A stretch of DNA of 64,000 nucleotides. It comes from Sinonovacula constricta (taxonomy: Eukaryota > Mollusca > Bivalvia > Cardiida > Solecurtidae). Where the stretch lies: the NCBI GenBank assembly GCA_007844125.1, contig CM017563.1:29522094-29586093 (forward strand). Reading direction: 5' to 3'. The notes beneath the pieces are model-generated. The model had not been told where the DNA came from and did no database searches. It worked only from the letters and a program-made list of their open reading frames with translations. Below, piece by piece: positions 12,301 through 23,700 of this stretch. Position numbers and translations under genes: made by a program. Positions within the stretch are counted from its first letter, which is position 1; each line of letters starts with the position of its first letter.

Positions 12301-15300
12301 ATTAAATAAAAGTTACCTCCTAGTAATTTTATGAAAAAATAAGATGTATTGATAAAATCAAGGCATCAAATAAATCAGCAAGATCTGGCTTTTAGTAGTC
12401 TGATCAGGATCTACACTTTTTTCAGGGGGCGCCTTTGGTGTAGTGTTAGAGTTGCCATTTTGCAACTCCTCTCCTTGCCACTCCTCTGGCTGCTTAGCCT
12501 CCCACTGCATAGGTTCAAGTCCAGTTTGGGGCGAAGGACATGTGGGAAGGTCATCAAGCTGACCTTCAGTGAGCCGGTGGGACAACCCAGACATTTGTTT
12601 GGGGTTGTCCTTCACCAAAATCGCTGGGCGGCGCTATAATGATCCTAATTGGTCGCTGCGATGTATCTCAAAATACAAACACTTTTTTTCATTAGCCTGA
12701 CATGTGCTTCAGCTCTTAAAGAGCTAATGTTAAAGTCATGCTGACCTTTTTTAGGCAAAAAATATGGCATCCATTGCAGAATGTGTAGGCATTTACATGT
12801 AACTCTTCTTTTCCTAAGCCCCTTACTGCCTAGGTTCTAGTCATGATAGGTGAAAAAACTTTCATTAAGTTTGAAAGTATAATCAAAATCAGCCAGTATG
12901 TTGTTCAACCCATGCGGCAAACATAACAATACAAACAGTACAAAACATGACAAATGTGGAAATGATTATACGTAAATCTTTATACGTGCTGCATATTACA
13001 ACGATACGACTACAACTTAACTCAGTTTACTACAAAAACAAAGCCAATATGACCGACCGCAATAGCTTAGTTGGTAGAGTGTTGGCTTGCGGATCGGGAG
13101 GTTGCAGGTCCAAACCCCGGCCAGGTCAAACCAAAGACTTCAAAGTTGGTAGTAGTGGCTTCCCTCCTAACGCTCGAGGCTAAGGGGACAGCCTTATGCC
13201 TGACTCGTCGGTGTCAGTATAATGGACCGGCCGGGTTCAGTCCCTGGGTACCTCATAAGTGCCCCTGTACTATAATCATAGAAATGTTGTTGCACAGTAT
13301 CAGCCAATATGCCGGCAAATCCCAAAGCCAATATACTGGCACAGTGTTGTGATAATATTAACTGGTAAATACCTTCAAATTTATATATGCTAATGAAGTT
13401 GGCCTTTATTATACTAACATATGAGCACTAAATCTACATACTACAAATAAGCGAAGGTCTTGTAGGTGATCTGCAGTGTACTGGTGGTACTACCAAGACA
13501 TTTACTGGAGTCCTCTTCCATCAATGAAAGCTGGGTTTCAGCATATAGGCCATATGTGGGTAGCTGTGACGTATTTCAGTAACAGTAAACAAAAAGTATT
13601 GAATTATGTAACGAGCCTTGGAAGATCTAAACTAAATAATCTTTGTATGTCATTTGTATTACAGAAAATAATTTCTGTATTTACTCATGTTTGAGTCTAA
13701 AGAAATAAGATTTTGAACACTACCTATATTGTTACACAGTACAAGTCGCGAAAAAAGTCTCTCTTAATGTTCATTCTTTCAAGATCTATAAATAAGCCAG
13801 TTAGTGATCTCTGCTTATAATAGATAGAGGGGTTTACCCGGATGACAATATAACATTATATCATACGTTAGTTGTCACATGGTTTTCTTAATTCTTAAAA
13901 TAGCTATCTATGTGTGGCTCAGATAGGAAATACCTGTTTGCAATGACGGGTGAGGATTAATGCTTTACTGTTCACACACATCTGGTGCATCAATGAGCAG
14001 CATTTTGCACGACCTTTTCGGGTAACAGTGACTTAATTAGTTAGTTGAGAAACAATTTATTTGGTCCAAACTGTAAGATACCACTTTTAAAAATGGAAAG
14101 TGAAAAAAAGAAGTAATTTTTTGTTTCTTAACAAATACCTTTTTAAACTCTTGCCAGCTGATACAAAGCCTGCCAATTTATCTTTAAGGTTTGAGTAAGT
14201 TATTCAATCAGTACATCCAAAGAGCTTTTCATACATAATGGTGTCTTTTTGTAATTTTGCCAATGTTTTAATGTTGTAGAAATAATACCAGACTACCTAT
14301 TCGTCTAAGGAATTATTCTCCTTAAAGTATTAAAGTTTCTTAAGACTTTCAGTGACTATGAAAATAAATATGACATAAATTTTTTGTATTTTGTACTTTC
14401 TTTACTATTGTTTAATTGACTTAACTACTTTTGCTGTTCAAATATGTATCTTAATAAAGTAAAAGTTCTAAGTTTGAATCTTACCCCTTATTATGACACA
14501 TTTATTTATAAGCACAACAAATTCAAAGTTATTTGGTGACAATTACATGAAAAGTAAACAATACATAATTCTACAGACTAGGGTGTAAATAGTGCAGATC
14601 ATGAATGGACAGCTGCCTGTAAGAGCTGGGTAAACTGGAACGACAATACTTGCCTTAGTGTTATCATCTTGCACTCAGCAGACTAAGTGCTTATACACCA
14701 TGATTTACCTCAAGTAACTGATCAGTGTATGTCTGACACAGGGATCAGTTTTTGCCAAAATAATAATAAATTTAAACCTATTTGTTTATAGTTGATTGGA
14801 AATGAGGTCTTTTTAGCCAATAGTACATGTCATCACCCTAATAACCCATTGCCTGGGTGCAATCAGTACTGCGTACTCGGTAGTAAGTACCTGGGACAAT
14901 GTGCAGTAAAAAGACATGCTCAGGGACAGACATCTCATGGTTGTTAGGGCTTTGAACCTAGAACCCTCAGATCTGGAGCAGTGTTAACCACAAGACCATG
15001 GAATCTCACACAAGATCTCTATGGCTAAGGTCTGGGTTGAAGGACCTTGATGAGAGGGCAGAGGTTACAATTAGATAACCAGTAAGTCCCTCCGTCTCTC
15101 ATTGTGAGAGAAATTTAAGACCCATATGGCCTATGGTCTTATGGTTAGTGTGATAAATTCATGATCTGAGGGTTCCAGGTGCAAACCTTATACTTGGCAC
15201 GAGCAGGATTTTTTACTACTCATTGCCCCAATTAGTTACCAACTGAGTACCCAGGAAGTGAGCTTCAAGGACTACAGAGGAAACCAGGGCTTAAAGATGG

Positions 15301-16085
15301 TATCCAACAGTTTGGTTATACCAAATAGATGTAACAATATCTGACCTCTGTTTGAGGTATTTGTGCATAATTTTGGCAGAAACAATCATACTTTAGAGTC
15401 TAACCTTCAACGATATTCAACAATATCTCAATTTTAGGGCAGTAAAACTTGTTTAATCAACACTAAAAATGTTCATTCTTTTCAAATCTATAAATAACAA
15501 CTGGGATTCCTGCTAAAAATAGACATCGATGTCACAGCAGATGACGTGGATGAACTAAAACATAAGTGGTCATGTGGCTTTCTAAGTTTGAAATCAGCTA
15601 ACTGTGGAGCGTGGCTTAGATAAGAAAATAAATGTTTGTAATGACGATTGGTTTACTTTTCAGACAGGTTTAGGACATCAATAAACAGCATTTTGCAGTA
15701 TCCGTTTAGATACTAGTAGGCTATTAAGATGATTAATTAAAATATTTTTGGTCCAAAGTATCCGATACCACCTTTAAGTAATCCTGCTTGTGTAAATCAA
15801 TTACAAATAAAAAATCGTGGTGCAAATGGGTTTGCTATACTGCTAGAAATTTAAAGTATGCACTGGTCTTTCTTAAACAAAGAAATGTCCAGGAAATGAA
15901 AATATTTATTTGTATAATGTTTCAGTCGTCCCCAGACAAGCCCAGTCCGCATGCGTCCTGAAGGTATGACCAACTACATGAAGAACCATTCATCAGAGAT
16001 GTCGGCGATCATGCATGGAGAGGCGACACCCTCCCGTAATGTTAAAAAACAAAATAGAATGATGATGAGATCTGAAGATTGGTAG
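2754..16085 (+). CDS. Unrecognised tandem-motif protein, 318 aa (three coding exons)
   Basis: The spliced CDS is 2754-3388, 12073-12234 and 15926-16085, with the stop TAG at 16083. Phases agree: exon 1 leaves two bases (GG), exon 2 supplies one and leaves two (CC), exon 3 supplies one. The protein is rich in P, E, G, N, Q and M, has no signal peptide or membrane segment, and looks disordered. About seven degenerate motifs run along it: YADRNRGTMERWFDYSG, NAAQNQGSMSSIMGGY, NASHNQGGAMKELIDNYG, YAERNQGTMGKIMGNYG, VAEKYKGKDMGPILS, ISEKLKEDVVGNLMRGE and YMKNHSSEMSAIMHGE. They are separated by proline-rich linkers with basic residues. The short, regularly spaced amphipathic motifs suggest repeated binding to one partner, which is inference. 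I do not recognise the family. Confidence is high that it is a gene and low on function. Confidence 0.9.
3813..4298 (-). mobile_element. MITE-A copy 2
   Basis: It begins TTAAAGATGGTATCCGACAG and ends AAACTGTCGGATACCACC, its inverted form. The interior is co-linear with copy 1. It lies in intron 1 of the repeat-protein gene. Confidence 0.7.
5500..5720 (+). mobile_element. SINE-3 copy (degraded, tRNA-related)
   Basis: It contains a box-B-like GGGTTTGAGTC followed by a body (CATCAGCTTTCATGTC, TTCTACCCA) that matches the better preserved minus-strand copy at 26752-26987. The 5' end is poorly defined. Confidence 0.45.
7180..7275 (+). mobile_element. SINE-3 3' fragment
   Basis: It holds CCAGTGGTTCTGCCCAGG, then AATATGACCATAATTGTGTC and GATGTAAC, which is the 3' third of SINE-3. 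The head is missing. Confidence 0.45.
7640..7830 (+). mobile_element. LINE 3' tail fragment
   Basis: It is homologous to the tail at 1925-2112 and to the reverse complement of 40262-40470, with a T-rich lead-in and GGTATGCCGTAAAACCC near the end. It is non-coding. Confidence 0.55.
8145..9305. repeat. 27-bp minisatellite, about 43 copies
   Basis: The unit is AACCACCCTAACTATAAGG followed by CCACAGTC, 27 bp. As this is nine codons, several frames on both strands stay open and give spurious repeat proteins (for example HPNYKATVN). The left half is richer in TGTAAGGCTACA variants, the right half in TATAAGGCCACA variants. It lies in intron 1 of the repeat-protein gene and has no splice sites or start context. 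Confidence 0.92.
9311..9519. mobile_element. Short foldback element (MITE-B)
   Basis: Terminal inverted repeats: CAACCATTCTTAAGT at 9312-9326 and its reverse complement at 9504-9518. The pairing continues inward through AAGTCATGA with a short mismatch. The interior is about 170 bp, non-coding and AT-rich. It abuts the right end of the 27-bp array. Confidence 0.6.
9532..9901 (+). mobile_element. MITE-A copy 3
   Basis: The ends are TAAAGGTGGTATCCGACGG and CTGTCGGGTACCACCTTTAA. The interior (GACGTCACAGCAGATGACG, then GTGGCTCAGGTAGGAAATAC) matches copies 4 and 5. It carries an inverted duplication near its left side, listed separately. Confidence 0.75.
9587..9644. repeat. Perfect 26-bp inverted repeat with 6-nt loop
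   Basis: The arms 9587-9612 and 9619-9644 are exact reverse complements (GTCGATGTCTAATTTTAAGG and on to GGAAT) around the loop GCTAAT. The other MITE-A copies have only one arm at this place, so the hairpin arose in this copy. Confidence 0.9.
9985..10060 (+). mobile_element. SINE-5 tail fragment
   Basis: CAGTACCTGAGTACTGGTTC and ACCCAGGAAGTG match the 3' body of the tRNA-like elements at 14830-15003 and 15121-15285. Confidence 0.4.
10940..11252 (-). mobile_element. SINE-1 copy (tRNA-derived)
   Basis: Read on the minus strand it starts at a tRNA-like head (GGACCAGATCTGGTATAGG, box B GGTTCGATCCTGGG), then GTCATTAAAAATGGTAGTGG, TGAGACTGGGAGTGGTATCA and the tail ACTGTTGGTGGGACAATAAA. Ten related copies occur in this window. 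Confidence 0.8.
12073..12234 (+). CDS. Repeat-protein gene, coding exon 2
   Basis: The exon is 162 bp (54 codons' worth) with acceptor ttccattgctag and donor ACACC|GTAAGT. It starts WDEAPPAVRTRPEAGE and carries the sixth motif. Its length is a multiple of three, so skipping it would keep the frame and remove exactly one motif unit. Confidence 0.88.
12425..12650 (+). mobile_element. tRNA-like SINE, single copy (SINE-4)
   Basis: It has box-A-like TTTGGTGTAGTGTTAGAG and box-B-like GGTTCAAGTCC about 75 bases apart, followed by an unrelated body. An insert sits between the boxes, so this is not a working tRNA gene. Only one copy is in the window, so the limits are guesses. Confidence 0.4.
13051..13322 (+). 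mobile_element. SINE-2 copy with 12-bp target duplication
   Basis: The tRNA-like head reads GACCGACCGCAATAGCTTAG with box A TAGCTTAGTTGGTAGAG and box B GGTCCAAACCC. It is flanked by perfect 12-bp direct repeats, CAAAGCCAATAT at 13039-13050 and 13323-13334. The other copy is at 24270-24548 on the minus strand. Confidence 0.88.
13690..14090 (+). mobile_element. MITE-A copy 4 (5' end unclear)
   Basis: The right end is CCAAACTGTAAGATACCACT. The interior shares AATGTTCATTCTTTCAAG, GTCACATGGTTTTCTTA and GTGGCTCAGATAGGAAATAC with copies 3 and 5. I could not find an intact left terminus. Confidence 0.6.
14830..15003 (-). mobile_element. SINE-5 copy, minus strand
   Basis: The reverse complement begins CCATGGTCTTGTGGTTAACA (box-A-like) with box-B-like GGTTCTAGGTTCAAAGCCC, then a body that matches the plus-strand copy just downstream. 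Confidence 0.55.
15121..15285 (+). mobile_element. SINE-5 copy, plus strand
   Basis: The head is GGCCTATGGTCTTATGGTTAG, then GGGTTCCAGGTGCAAACC, and a body ending near ACCCAGGAAGTGAGC. With the preceding copy it forms a head-to-head inverted pair about 120 bp apart. Confidence 0.55.
15293..15778 (+). mobile_element. MITE-A copy 5
   Basis: The ends are TTAAAGATGGTATCCAACAG and TATCCGATACCACCTTTAA. The full interior includes GACATCGATGTCACAGCAG. It sits 150 bp upstream of the last coding exon of the repeat-protein gene. Confidence 0.72.
15926..16085 (+). CDS. Repeat-protein gene, last coding exon
   Basis: The acceptor is atgtttcag. The exon encodes the seventh motif (YMKNHSSEMSAIMHGE) and a basic, Met-rich C-terminus (KKQNRMMMRSEDW, then stop). 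The motif match to exon 1 is what links this exon to the gene despite a 3.7-kb intron. Confidence 0.87.
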
Positions 16086-19000
16086 ACCTTTTATCTCAAG
16101 ATAGACACTCTATCTCTGTGTAGGATATAATCCAGCTTTTCATTGGCTGGAAGTTCATGCTTTTTATTGTAACCTGGTTTTTAATTGATCAATGTGAATA
16201 TATTTTTTGTATTTGTATTTATACAAACTGCCACCTGATTGGTTGAGGATATTTCTGTCTTTTTTTTTTTTTGTAAAATGCCATTTGATTGGTGGATTTA
16301 AGTTAAAGCATGTTCATAATTTCTTTTTTGATGGAGACTATAAAATATACAATTAGATGCATAATAGACCTTATAAGAGGTAAAGAAAGTTATAAAACTG
16401 TACCATAGACATTTTGTATTCACTTAATTATGAATAACATTCATTCATTAAAAACATAAGTTTTTTCAGCAGTTTGCTGATGTATCTCCCCATTTCTGCC
16501 ACTGCTTTCAAAGTCCTGTTCTACCAAAAGGAATTGCAAACATCATTGTTTTGTTCTTGCACAGCAAATAAAAGTGCCATGCCAAATTGAATTTTTCCTG
16601 TTACAAAAAGCAGCCATGATGCTTGGCTGTCCTTTCAGCAAATATTAGCCAGTATGTATTGATCAGTTTGTTTACTCTCAATTGATCTTTTGCATCACTT
16701 TGTTTTAAGGTATTGTTTCCTGCTGTTTTCTCATTTGAATGTTATAATTATTTGTGTACATTGTATTGATATTTTTAGCAATTCCGGACCAAATCTATTT
16801 GTATTTGCTATGTTTCTTCTCGCTTGTAATTTTACATGAAACGATTACTGCTATTTTAGTGGTATTTAAATTTTGGTCTTATTTAGCTTTGATCTTATTT
16901 TTACATCTGCAACCCTTTACTAAGAAAAATAATGAACCTAACTATTTATCACATAAACCCTCCACAAACTTTAAATGTCTTATAACGAAAGAGGAGTGTA
17001 TAAATCCTCATAGCTGCAATGTGTTCACACAATGCTCTTTGGTGATATTATCTTATAACAATGTAGCCTGGCTTTTTTTCTTTGCTATTTTGAAATTTAT
17101 GAAGAGTAGCTGTAAAGCAGGTTTGGTTCTAATGATATATGAATATTGTTATTGAAGTTAGATAAGATTTTTGAAGAAGAATAAATGAAGCTATTAATAG
17201 ATATTTTGATTGTTTTTTATTTGCATTGTGATTGGTCAGAATTTTGCAGTTGTATTACACATTGCCTTCCTTTGTGACTTAGCTCGACAAGCCCTGCCTA
17301 CAGTTGTGAAAGATTCTTGCTGTTGATTATCATACTAAAATTGATGATAGCACTGCAAGCATTGTGGTTTGCACTGCTTTTGAAAATTGCTGTTTTTTCG
17401 CAAAGCAAATTCAAAACATGACCAAATCACAAAGTCACATTTTAGATACTGACTGATGTTGGAAATAAACCTTCATACATAAGTGTTGTTTCAGCTGACC
17501 TGACTCGTCGCAGATTTTAACTTTCAATGTAGTGGCCATTATGTAGAAGGTTAGGCATCATAAAGAAGTTGGTTGACCCATAAATCAGTTTACAGCAAGA
17601 GTGTAGGTCGCAAATCTCTCTATGCTGGTTATGTCAAATGTACCATGTTTAACATACTGGGTGTTGATATTGTTGTGATCTAACGGTCCATTACTAAATG
17701 TGTCTTTCAACATGACATGCAATTTTCAATAAGTTAATATCTTATGCATTGAGTTTATATAGGCTTAACATAAAAATGTGCTTACATTTAATCTTTTTTG
17801 CATTGGCCTATTTTTGCATTTGACTATTGTTTCATATTAAAATCATGCAAAATATATTAGTCATATTGAACACTGTGTCAGACATTTACCAATTAGTAGG
17901 ATAGCTTTCACTGTCAAGATGTAACTAGGTTTTCACATCTTGTACTTTGAATAAAAAAAGAAACATAAACCAACATTCGGTACATGGTGGTTAGACTATG
18001 AGGATTATGTGCTGCCAGGCTACTTTTGATCCACAGGGCAGTCTTCATAAGAGTTGTCTGATACTTTGGCTTTTCTCTATGGCTGGCTGAGGCACATGGC
18101 TGAGAAATCAACAATAGTTGTGCATCAGCTACATGTGAACTTTTTCAGAGGCCAAATGGGGAGATTTGTTAATTTCACATAAAGAATGAAGTTATGTTTC
18201 CAAGTTGGGAGATTTCTGAAAATGTGTAAAACACACATCATTTTCAAATATTTTTTCCCTCCAAAGTGGGACAGTTCACATGTATGCAGCTAATTGTTAT
18301 ATATAGGTTTGGTATGACTGAATGTCAAGTGTACAAGCCTCAGACTATTGCACATTATTTATACTCTGTAACAACCTGAGAAATGGAATATAATAAAGGT
18401 TGTCAGGAGGCATGTATTTACAGATATTGTTGTGTTTTTTTAACTGCGAAGTGTTCTAGCTGCCAAACAATGTCTGTTTGTTTTTTACTTTTTGTAGTTA
18501 TTGTAAGCTTTTATTAAAAGATCTGATTATAATATTAAAGTTATTAAATAAGCTTATTTAGAACATGGTCTGTTTTTTTTTCAACTTCTCATTTTGTTTG
18601 TTTTTGTTTGCCACATATCATTTGTTGTTTTTATGTTAGATAGAAAAATTACACTTACTTAGTACTTGAATTTAGTTGTTCACTTGTTGAATGCATTTTT
18701 CATTAGTCTTTGTTGAAATCTTTTTGCTAGCAATGTTTTATTTTGTGTTCTTTTAAGACTTTTTTTTTAAATTTTAAGAAATGTTTGTGAGCTGTGATAG
18801 AATGACTAGCTGTTTAATTTGTAAATGTTTTTTTTGCCTCATCATAAATGGACATATGTTATATGTGAAATAAGATCACTGCATAAATTGAGAGAATTTT
18901 GTGTAACATGTAAACATTGTAATTACAGTGTACTGAACAGACCTTATATAATCATGACAGTGGAGCTACACACTTGTGGAGATGGTTATACACTTTCCAT

Positions 19001-21424
19001 CTGCCTGCCATGGAAAAAAAGAACAATGGGCCACCTTTTGTATAAAATCTTTTTTTAGCTTACATTGGTCTGAGACTATACAAATCTGATTGGAGAAAAT
19101 TCAAATTCATTTTAAGATCTAACCAATCAGATGCTTGAGATGTATCTCATTCTTAAGCTGTGTTTAGCTGACTTGTAATGTTGGTGGTCTTTAAAATCCA
19201 TCCAGGGTATGTGTTAACTAATAATTAAAACAATTGCCATAGTGATCATACCATTTATTGTGTAAACCCCACTAACATATATTAACCAGTATAAACATTT
19301 TAAGTCTGTTTGCTCAATTGCAGTCTTCCAATCTCATTAAAAGTCCCGTCAGAAGTTACTTTTCGATTAACTCCTAAATTTGTTGTTCTTTTTAATATTA
19401 ACTGGCAATAGAACAATTATATTGTTATTTTCCTTTTTTGGTCTAAATTAATGAAGATCTGCAAATATCAGGTTGTGTTTCTTTGGTATAAATTGTGACT
19501 TTTAAACTTCACCTGTCGGGAATACCAGTTGCTAGCGTGTTTAAACATGATACCAAAAAGAATCGTATTAATGTTGTTATGCACATTAAAGATCAACTTT
19601 TATTAACAAACTGATACTTATATTTAAATATCTGAGTAAAAAATATGTTTCCATAAAAATGGTACTTTACATTTTTATGAATGTACATTTTTCTAGTATT
19701 ATCTTTTTCTTTTATTTTATGATAACACTACAATATTAAATCACTCACAACTATGGGTATGTCAAACTGATATCTGATAACATACATATGCGTAACTTAG
19801 AAGCAATTACAGAAGTGGTCTATTTCTGACATTCATTTTATGTTGTACTTGTTACAGGGACAGTTTGAAAGTTAGATTTTTTTTGGACTGCTATTACAAT
19901 GCCCTTTTACACAGATATTTTAACCTTCCCTTCATATAAAATGGCCTACTGCTTTTTGTGATGTCAATTTTTGACAATGTCAACATTTTTACATATGTGA
20001 ATGTGGCTGTGTTGCCACTGCTCTTGTCTATATTGTGTGTATGTACATTGTATATTCTGTTGATTCAGCCTTGGATGTATACAGTTAAACATGGATTTGT
20101 ACTACTACTTTGGAGTCTAAAGAAATAGAGTTTAAAGAAAAATGTTCAGAAGCTTTTAGTAGAAGCGATGTCGATAAAGGATTTGATAAATTTGTTTGTA
20201 TAGACAACACTGGGTAACATTAAAATAACAAAAATAAAGTAAGCTATTATCATTTATCTAGAACACAGTGGTAGTACATTTCATTTTTATAAAGTTGTGT
20301 TGTTGGTGCGTTTTTTTTCTCAGAAATGTGTTATGTGGTGTTGCTGTATTGTTTTTAAAATAATTAGGTATGCAAATTTATTACCCAAACCATAACCTTT
20401 TACATTTTAACGTGAGTTGTGTAAAAACCTCATGATTTATAACATTTTAACTTGAGTTGTGTACATCTTTGTTTTTACATTGATATATAATATATTTTGT
20501 ACTTTGTTACTTTCACATCGTTTTGTTTCAAGGTGCTTAATGGTTAGTTAAAATTAGTCACGATCATGATATTAGTCCGTGTAAATACACACCTACCAAA
20601 CCAAAATAGTAATTTCATTTGCTTATACCATACAGACAATATAAATTACCTTTGTCTGCATGAGGTAAAAGCCTTGTGTATTTGTATGTTTTTGCAATGT
20701 TTGATTTTAGATCAAAAAGGAATTATGTTTAATAATTGTATAACATTAAAAAAAATATTCTGTAAAGCTTAAACACATTGATATTGCAAATTTTCTTGAT
20801 CTTTTTGTAAGTTAACAGACTTGAAAGGAACATCCTACTTTTTAAAGGTTTGTTGTAAGGTTTACTGACACACATATAAGATTTTTCGTGGAAAATGTAT
20901 TTACAGCATTATAATTAATTAATAATCTTATAAATATGATATATAGTAAATGTATTTAAAAATCTTTACTCATTTTGAAAACCTTTTGTCAGTAAAGAAA
21001 CATGTGACAAATGATATTAAGTTTATAGAATAGGAAGAAAAAGTTTTATGCAGAGAAAGTGTGTTTAAAGCAAAGAAAAAAGTATATTGTGAACAAGAAA
21101 GATTTGCACATAAATACACAAACTGACTAAACTTTTTCTGTATATAATTATAATATGGACATATTTCACTTTTGAAAGTGAACATTCCTATTGCTTTCCA
21201 TGTCCAATAAGATTGTCTTCAAATATTGCTTGAGTATTTGGCTTGTCACTTTTATCAAAGAATAAATGTTTAAAGGAATATTGTGTTGAACATTTTTGTT
21301 GTCTCCTAGTGCTGTGGTACCATAAAGTGTCATAAGAAAGTAAAATATTTCTGAAGGCAAAATTAGAAACTTTCTTTATAAAACACATTGTAAGGCTTCA
21401 GAACAATTTTTTTTGTACAGAACT
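16086..21424. other. 3' UTR of the repeat-protein gene and intergenic DNA
   Basis: It is AT-rich with no exon, SINE or array that I can identify. AATAAA hexamers on the plus strand occur at 16567, 17180 and 18392. The last is followed by a GT-rich stretch and is a reasonable but unproven poly(A) site. A 133-codon frame at 16754-17155 has random-looking, hydrophobic AT-rich composition and is not called. Confidence 0.5.
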
Positions 21425-21722
21425 TGTTTGTTGGGTTTATCGTCCCACAGTCCCAACAGTATTTCACTTATCTGAGACAGAGTCCACTTGCTGGAGATAT
21501 ATGCTGCCTTCACTGTGTATAGCATGCCGTGAACACCTGGCATGATACCACACCCAGTCACATTATCCTAACACCGGGCCAACCAGTCGTGGAACTACCC
21601 TTATATTTGCTTAAGCGTTAACAAGGGAGCCATATCACTACCATTTTTAATGATATTGGTATGTCAGTGCACGGGATCGAACCCTAGGCCTCCCGTACCT
21701 GGAGCAGACGCTATCAGGTCCC
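21425..21722 (-). mobile_element. SINE-1 copy
   Basis: It has box B GGTTCGATCCCGTG on the minus strand, the conserved GTGACTGGGTGTGGTATCAT block and the tail GTTGGGACTGTGGGACGATA. It is nearly full length, with a short deletion in the head. Confidence 0.8.
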
Positions 21723-21884
21723 GTTTATACAGAACTGTTATATGCAGAACTATCATAGCATGAGATAATGCTATAAAAAATATTCCCCTGTTCCTGACAA
21801 TATAAATTGCCAGCCAGTAAACTTAATACAATAATTATGTTGATTCCACTTTTTCATTCCTGCAGCAATTAATTACATGCATTT

Positions 21885-23700
21885 AGATCACTCCTGCAGT
21901 ACCTACAAATCCACAACATATCTACCTTCATCTGTTCAGTGGATTACTTTTGCAGTGCCTACAAATCAACAACATGCCTACCTTCATCTTTCAAATGGAT
22001 CACTCTTGCAGTGCCTACAAATCCACAACATGCCTGCCTTTATATGTTCTATGGATCACTCCTGCAGTGCCTACAAATCCACAACATGCCTACCTTCATC
22101 TAGTTAATGGATCACTCCTGCAGTACCTACACATTCACAACATGGCTACCTTCATCTTATCCATGGATCACTCCTGCAGTGCCTACAAATCCACAACATG
22201 CCTACCTTCATCTTATCCATTGATCACTCCTGCAGTGCCTACAAATCCACAACATGGCTACCTTCATCTTATCCATAGATCACTCTTGCAGTGCCTACAA
22301 ATCGACAACATGCCTACCTTCATCTTATCCATTGATCACTCTTGCAGTGCCTACTTATCCACAGCATGCCTACCTTGAATTGTTCAATGGATCACTCTTG
22401 CAAGGCCTACAAATCCACAAAAAGCCTACCTTCATCTAGTCCATGGATCACTCCTGCAGTGCCTACACCTCCACAACATGCCTAGCTTGAATTGTTCAAT
22501 GGATCACTCTTGCAGTGCCTACAAATCCACAAAAAGCCTACCTTTATCTTATCCATGGATCACTCCTACAGTGCCTAAAAATCCACAACATGCCTACCTT
22601 GAACTGTTCATAGATCACTCTTGCAGTGCCTACAAATCCACAACATGCCTACCTTGAACTGTTCAATGGATCACTCCTGCAGTGCCTACAAATCCACAAC
22701 ATGCCTACCTTGAACTGCTCAATGGATCACTCTTGCAGTGCCTACAAATCCACAACATGTCTACCTTCATTTTATCCATGGATCACTCCTGCAGTGCCTA
22801 CAAATCCACAACATGCCTACCTTTATCTTATCCATGGATCACTCTTGCAGTGCATACAAATCTACAACATGCCTACCTTCATCTTATCCATTGATCACTC
22901 CTGCAGTGCCTACAAATCCACAACTTGCCTACCTTTATCTTATCCATGGATCACTCCTGCAGTGCCTACAAATCCACAACATGCCTACCTTTATCTTATC
23001 CATTGATCACTCTTGCAGTGCCTACAAATCCACAACATGCCTACCTTTATCTTATCCATGGATCACTCCTGCAGTGCCTACAAATCCACAACATGCCTAC
23101 CTTTATCTTATCCATGGATCACTCCTGCAGGGCCTACAAATCCACAACATGCCTACCTTTATCTTATCCATGGATCACTCCTGCAGTGCCTACAAATCCA
23201 CAACATGCCTACCTTTATCTTATCCATGGATCACTCCTGCAGTGCCTACAAATCCACAACATGCCTACCTTGAACTGTTCAATGGATCACTCTTGCAGTG
23301 CCTACAAATCCACAACATGCCTACCTTGAACTGTTCAATGGATCACTCCTGCAGTGCCTACAAATCCACAACATGCCTACCTTCATCTTATCCATGGATC
23401 ACTCCTGCAGTGCCTACAAATCCACAACATGCCTACCTTCATCTTATCCATGGATCACTCCTGCAGTGCCTACAAATCCACAACATGCCTACCTTTATCT
23501 TATCCATGGATCACTCCTGCAGTGCCTACAAATCCACAACATGCCTACCTTCATCTTATCCATGGATCACTCCTGCAGTGCCTACAAATCCACAACATGC
23601 CTACCTTCATCTTATCCATGGATCACTCCTGCATTGCCTACAAATCCACAACATGCCTACCTTTATCTTATCCATGGATCACTCCTGCTGTGCTTACAAA
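21885..23700. repeat. 56-bp minisatellite, about 32 copies
   Basis: The unit is ATGGATCACTCCTGCAGTGC, CTACAAATCCACAACATGCC, TACCTTCATCTTATCC. Each unit shifts the frame by two, and no plus-strand frame of the consensus has a stop, so three overlapping frames of up to 341 codons stay open. Units ending GAACTGTTCA alternate with ATCTTATCC units in blocks. The right half is the more uniform. Confidence 0.93.

Noticed and set aside
12349..12639. 96-codon frame near the 12.4-kb tRNA-like element
   Set aside because: It spans tRNA-like boxes and repeat sequence in an intron; no coding signal.
13056..13128. Functional tRNA gene
   Set aside because: Boxes A and B are present, but the sequence continues into a SINE body with target duplications and the cloverleaf is not closed.
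16754..17155. 133-codon plus-strand frame
   Set aside because: Phe/Leu/Ile-rich translation of AT-rich DNA, with no motif, within the presumed 3' UTR.
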